Below are positions 63,948-64,000 of a stretch of 64,000 bases of DNA, piece after piece (position 1 is the first letter of the stretch; every line of letters starts with the position of its first letter). The notes beneath the pieces are model-generated. The model was not told the DNA's origin. It searched no databases and was given only the letters and a program-made list of their open reading frames with translations. The translations under genes and the position numbers were made by a program. Source of the DNA: Sphingomonas sp. SORGH_AS_0950 (GTDB lineage: Bacteria > Pseudomonadota > Alphaproteobacteria > Sphingomonadales > Sphingomonadaceae); NCBI RefSeq assembly GCF_030818415.1, contig NZ_JAUTAE010000001.1, positions 622,501 through 686,500 of the forward strand. Direction: 5' to 3'.

Positions 63948-64000
63948 GATAAACGTCCGTTGCGCCACGGAGGTGACGTTTTTATGACGCCGGGCCCGCG

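Overview
The window is a chromosomal segment of a high-GC alphaproteobacterium, most likely a member of the Sphingomonadaceae (Sphingomonas or a close relative). The evidence is the gene content: a fused ispDF, an HdaA-type short DnaA homologue next to ppk and ppx, the dusB-ntrB-ntrC-ntrY-ntrX cluster, an Hfq with two Sm domains in one chain, NodT-type efflux genes and several small families typical of sphingomonads. I see no transposase, integrase, phage gene, CRISPR array or rRNA operon. Coding density is very high: no gene-free stretch reaches 300 bases, and the longest (about 8406-8627) holds a broken gene end.

Layout. 1-4112: a minus-strand MarR-controlled efflux operon (marR, FUSC membrane protein, DUF1656, HlyD/AaeA-like adaptor, NodT-type outer membrane channel cut by the window edge) with a perfect 16-bp palindrome in front of marR. 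4272-5635: a half-length solute-binding lipoprotein coupled to a CDF-fold membrane protein whose metal site is degenerate. 5642-8405: a Tat-exported DUF885 protein, an Lrp/AsnC regulator and a divergent cupin. 8409-11209: an ABC-transporter relic, a membrane-anchored protein, MmcQ/YjbR, purN and purM. 11269-16822: a DUF2066/HMA-like exported protein, hdaA, ppk and ppx. 16800-20241: an I78-type lipoprotein, rnd and aspS. 20337-24670: carbonic anhydrase, lipA, a COQ10/RatA START protein, cinA, an exported unknown protein and ispDF. 24764-33870: dusB, ntrBC, ntrYX, tandem hfq and hflX. 33851-42876: a long minus-strand run, radA-cvpA-nifU-like-CPA2 antiporter-DUF423-metG-tatD-MBL hydrolase-retropepsin, followed by mazG. 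42974-46476: a glycosyltransferase, DUF2218, a His-rich PadR regulator with twin operator-like sites, and rarA. 46466-50445: an unknown gene, tRNA-Thr(UGU), an EEP phosphodiesterase and a patatin-like protein. 50545-56584: lapA-pyrF-trpF-trpB-trpA-accD-folC. 56677-63947: a DUF6628 gene behind a Fur-like palindrome, an AmpG-like permease, a receiver-only regulator, an RsuA/RluB-type pseudouridine synthase with a long RG-rich repeat tail, rsmD, an MHS-family permease and a PiT phosphate permease.

How the genes work together. Most of the region is housekeeping: purine, pyrimidine, tryptophan, folate, lipoate, isoprenoid and malonyl-CoA synthesis, aminoacyl-tRNA synthetases, tRNA and rRNA modification, replication control and polyphosphate. 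A nitrogen/redox regulatory block (NtrBC and NtrYX) runs directly into the post-transcriptional regulators Hfq and HflX. Very many neighbouring genes share ATGA, TGATG, GTGA or TTGA stop-start overlaps, so translational coupling is the rule here.

The best candidates for something undescribed are the half-SBP lipoprotein plus metal-site-degenerate CDF pair (4272-5635), the asymmetric tandem Hfq (32090-32581), the His-rich PadR/DUF2218 unit with twin GATATATCTT sites (44123-45097), and the DUF6628 gene with its Fur-like site (56616-57105). All functions are read from sequence and family knowledge; no database search was run.
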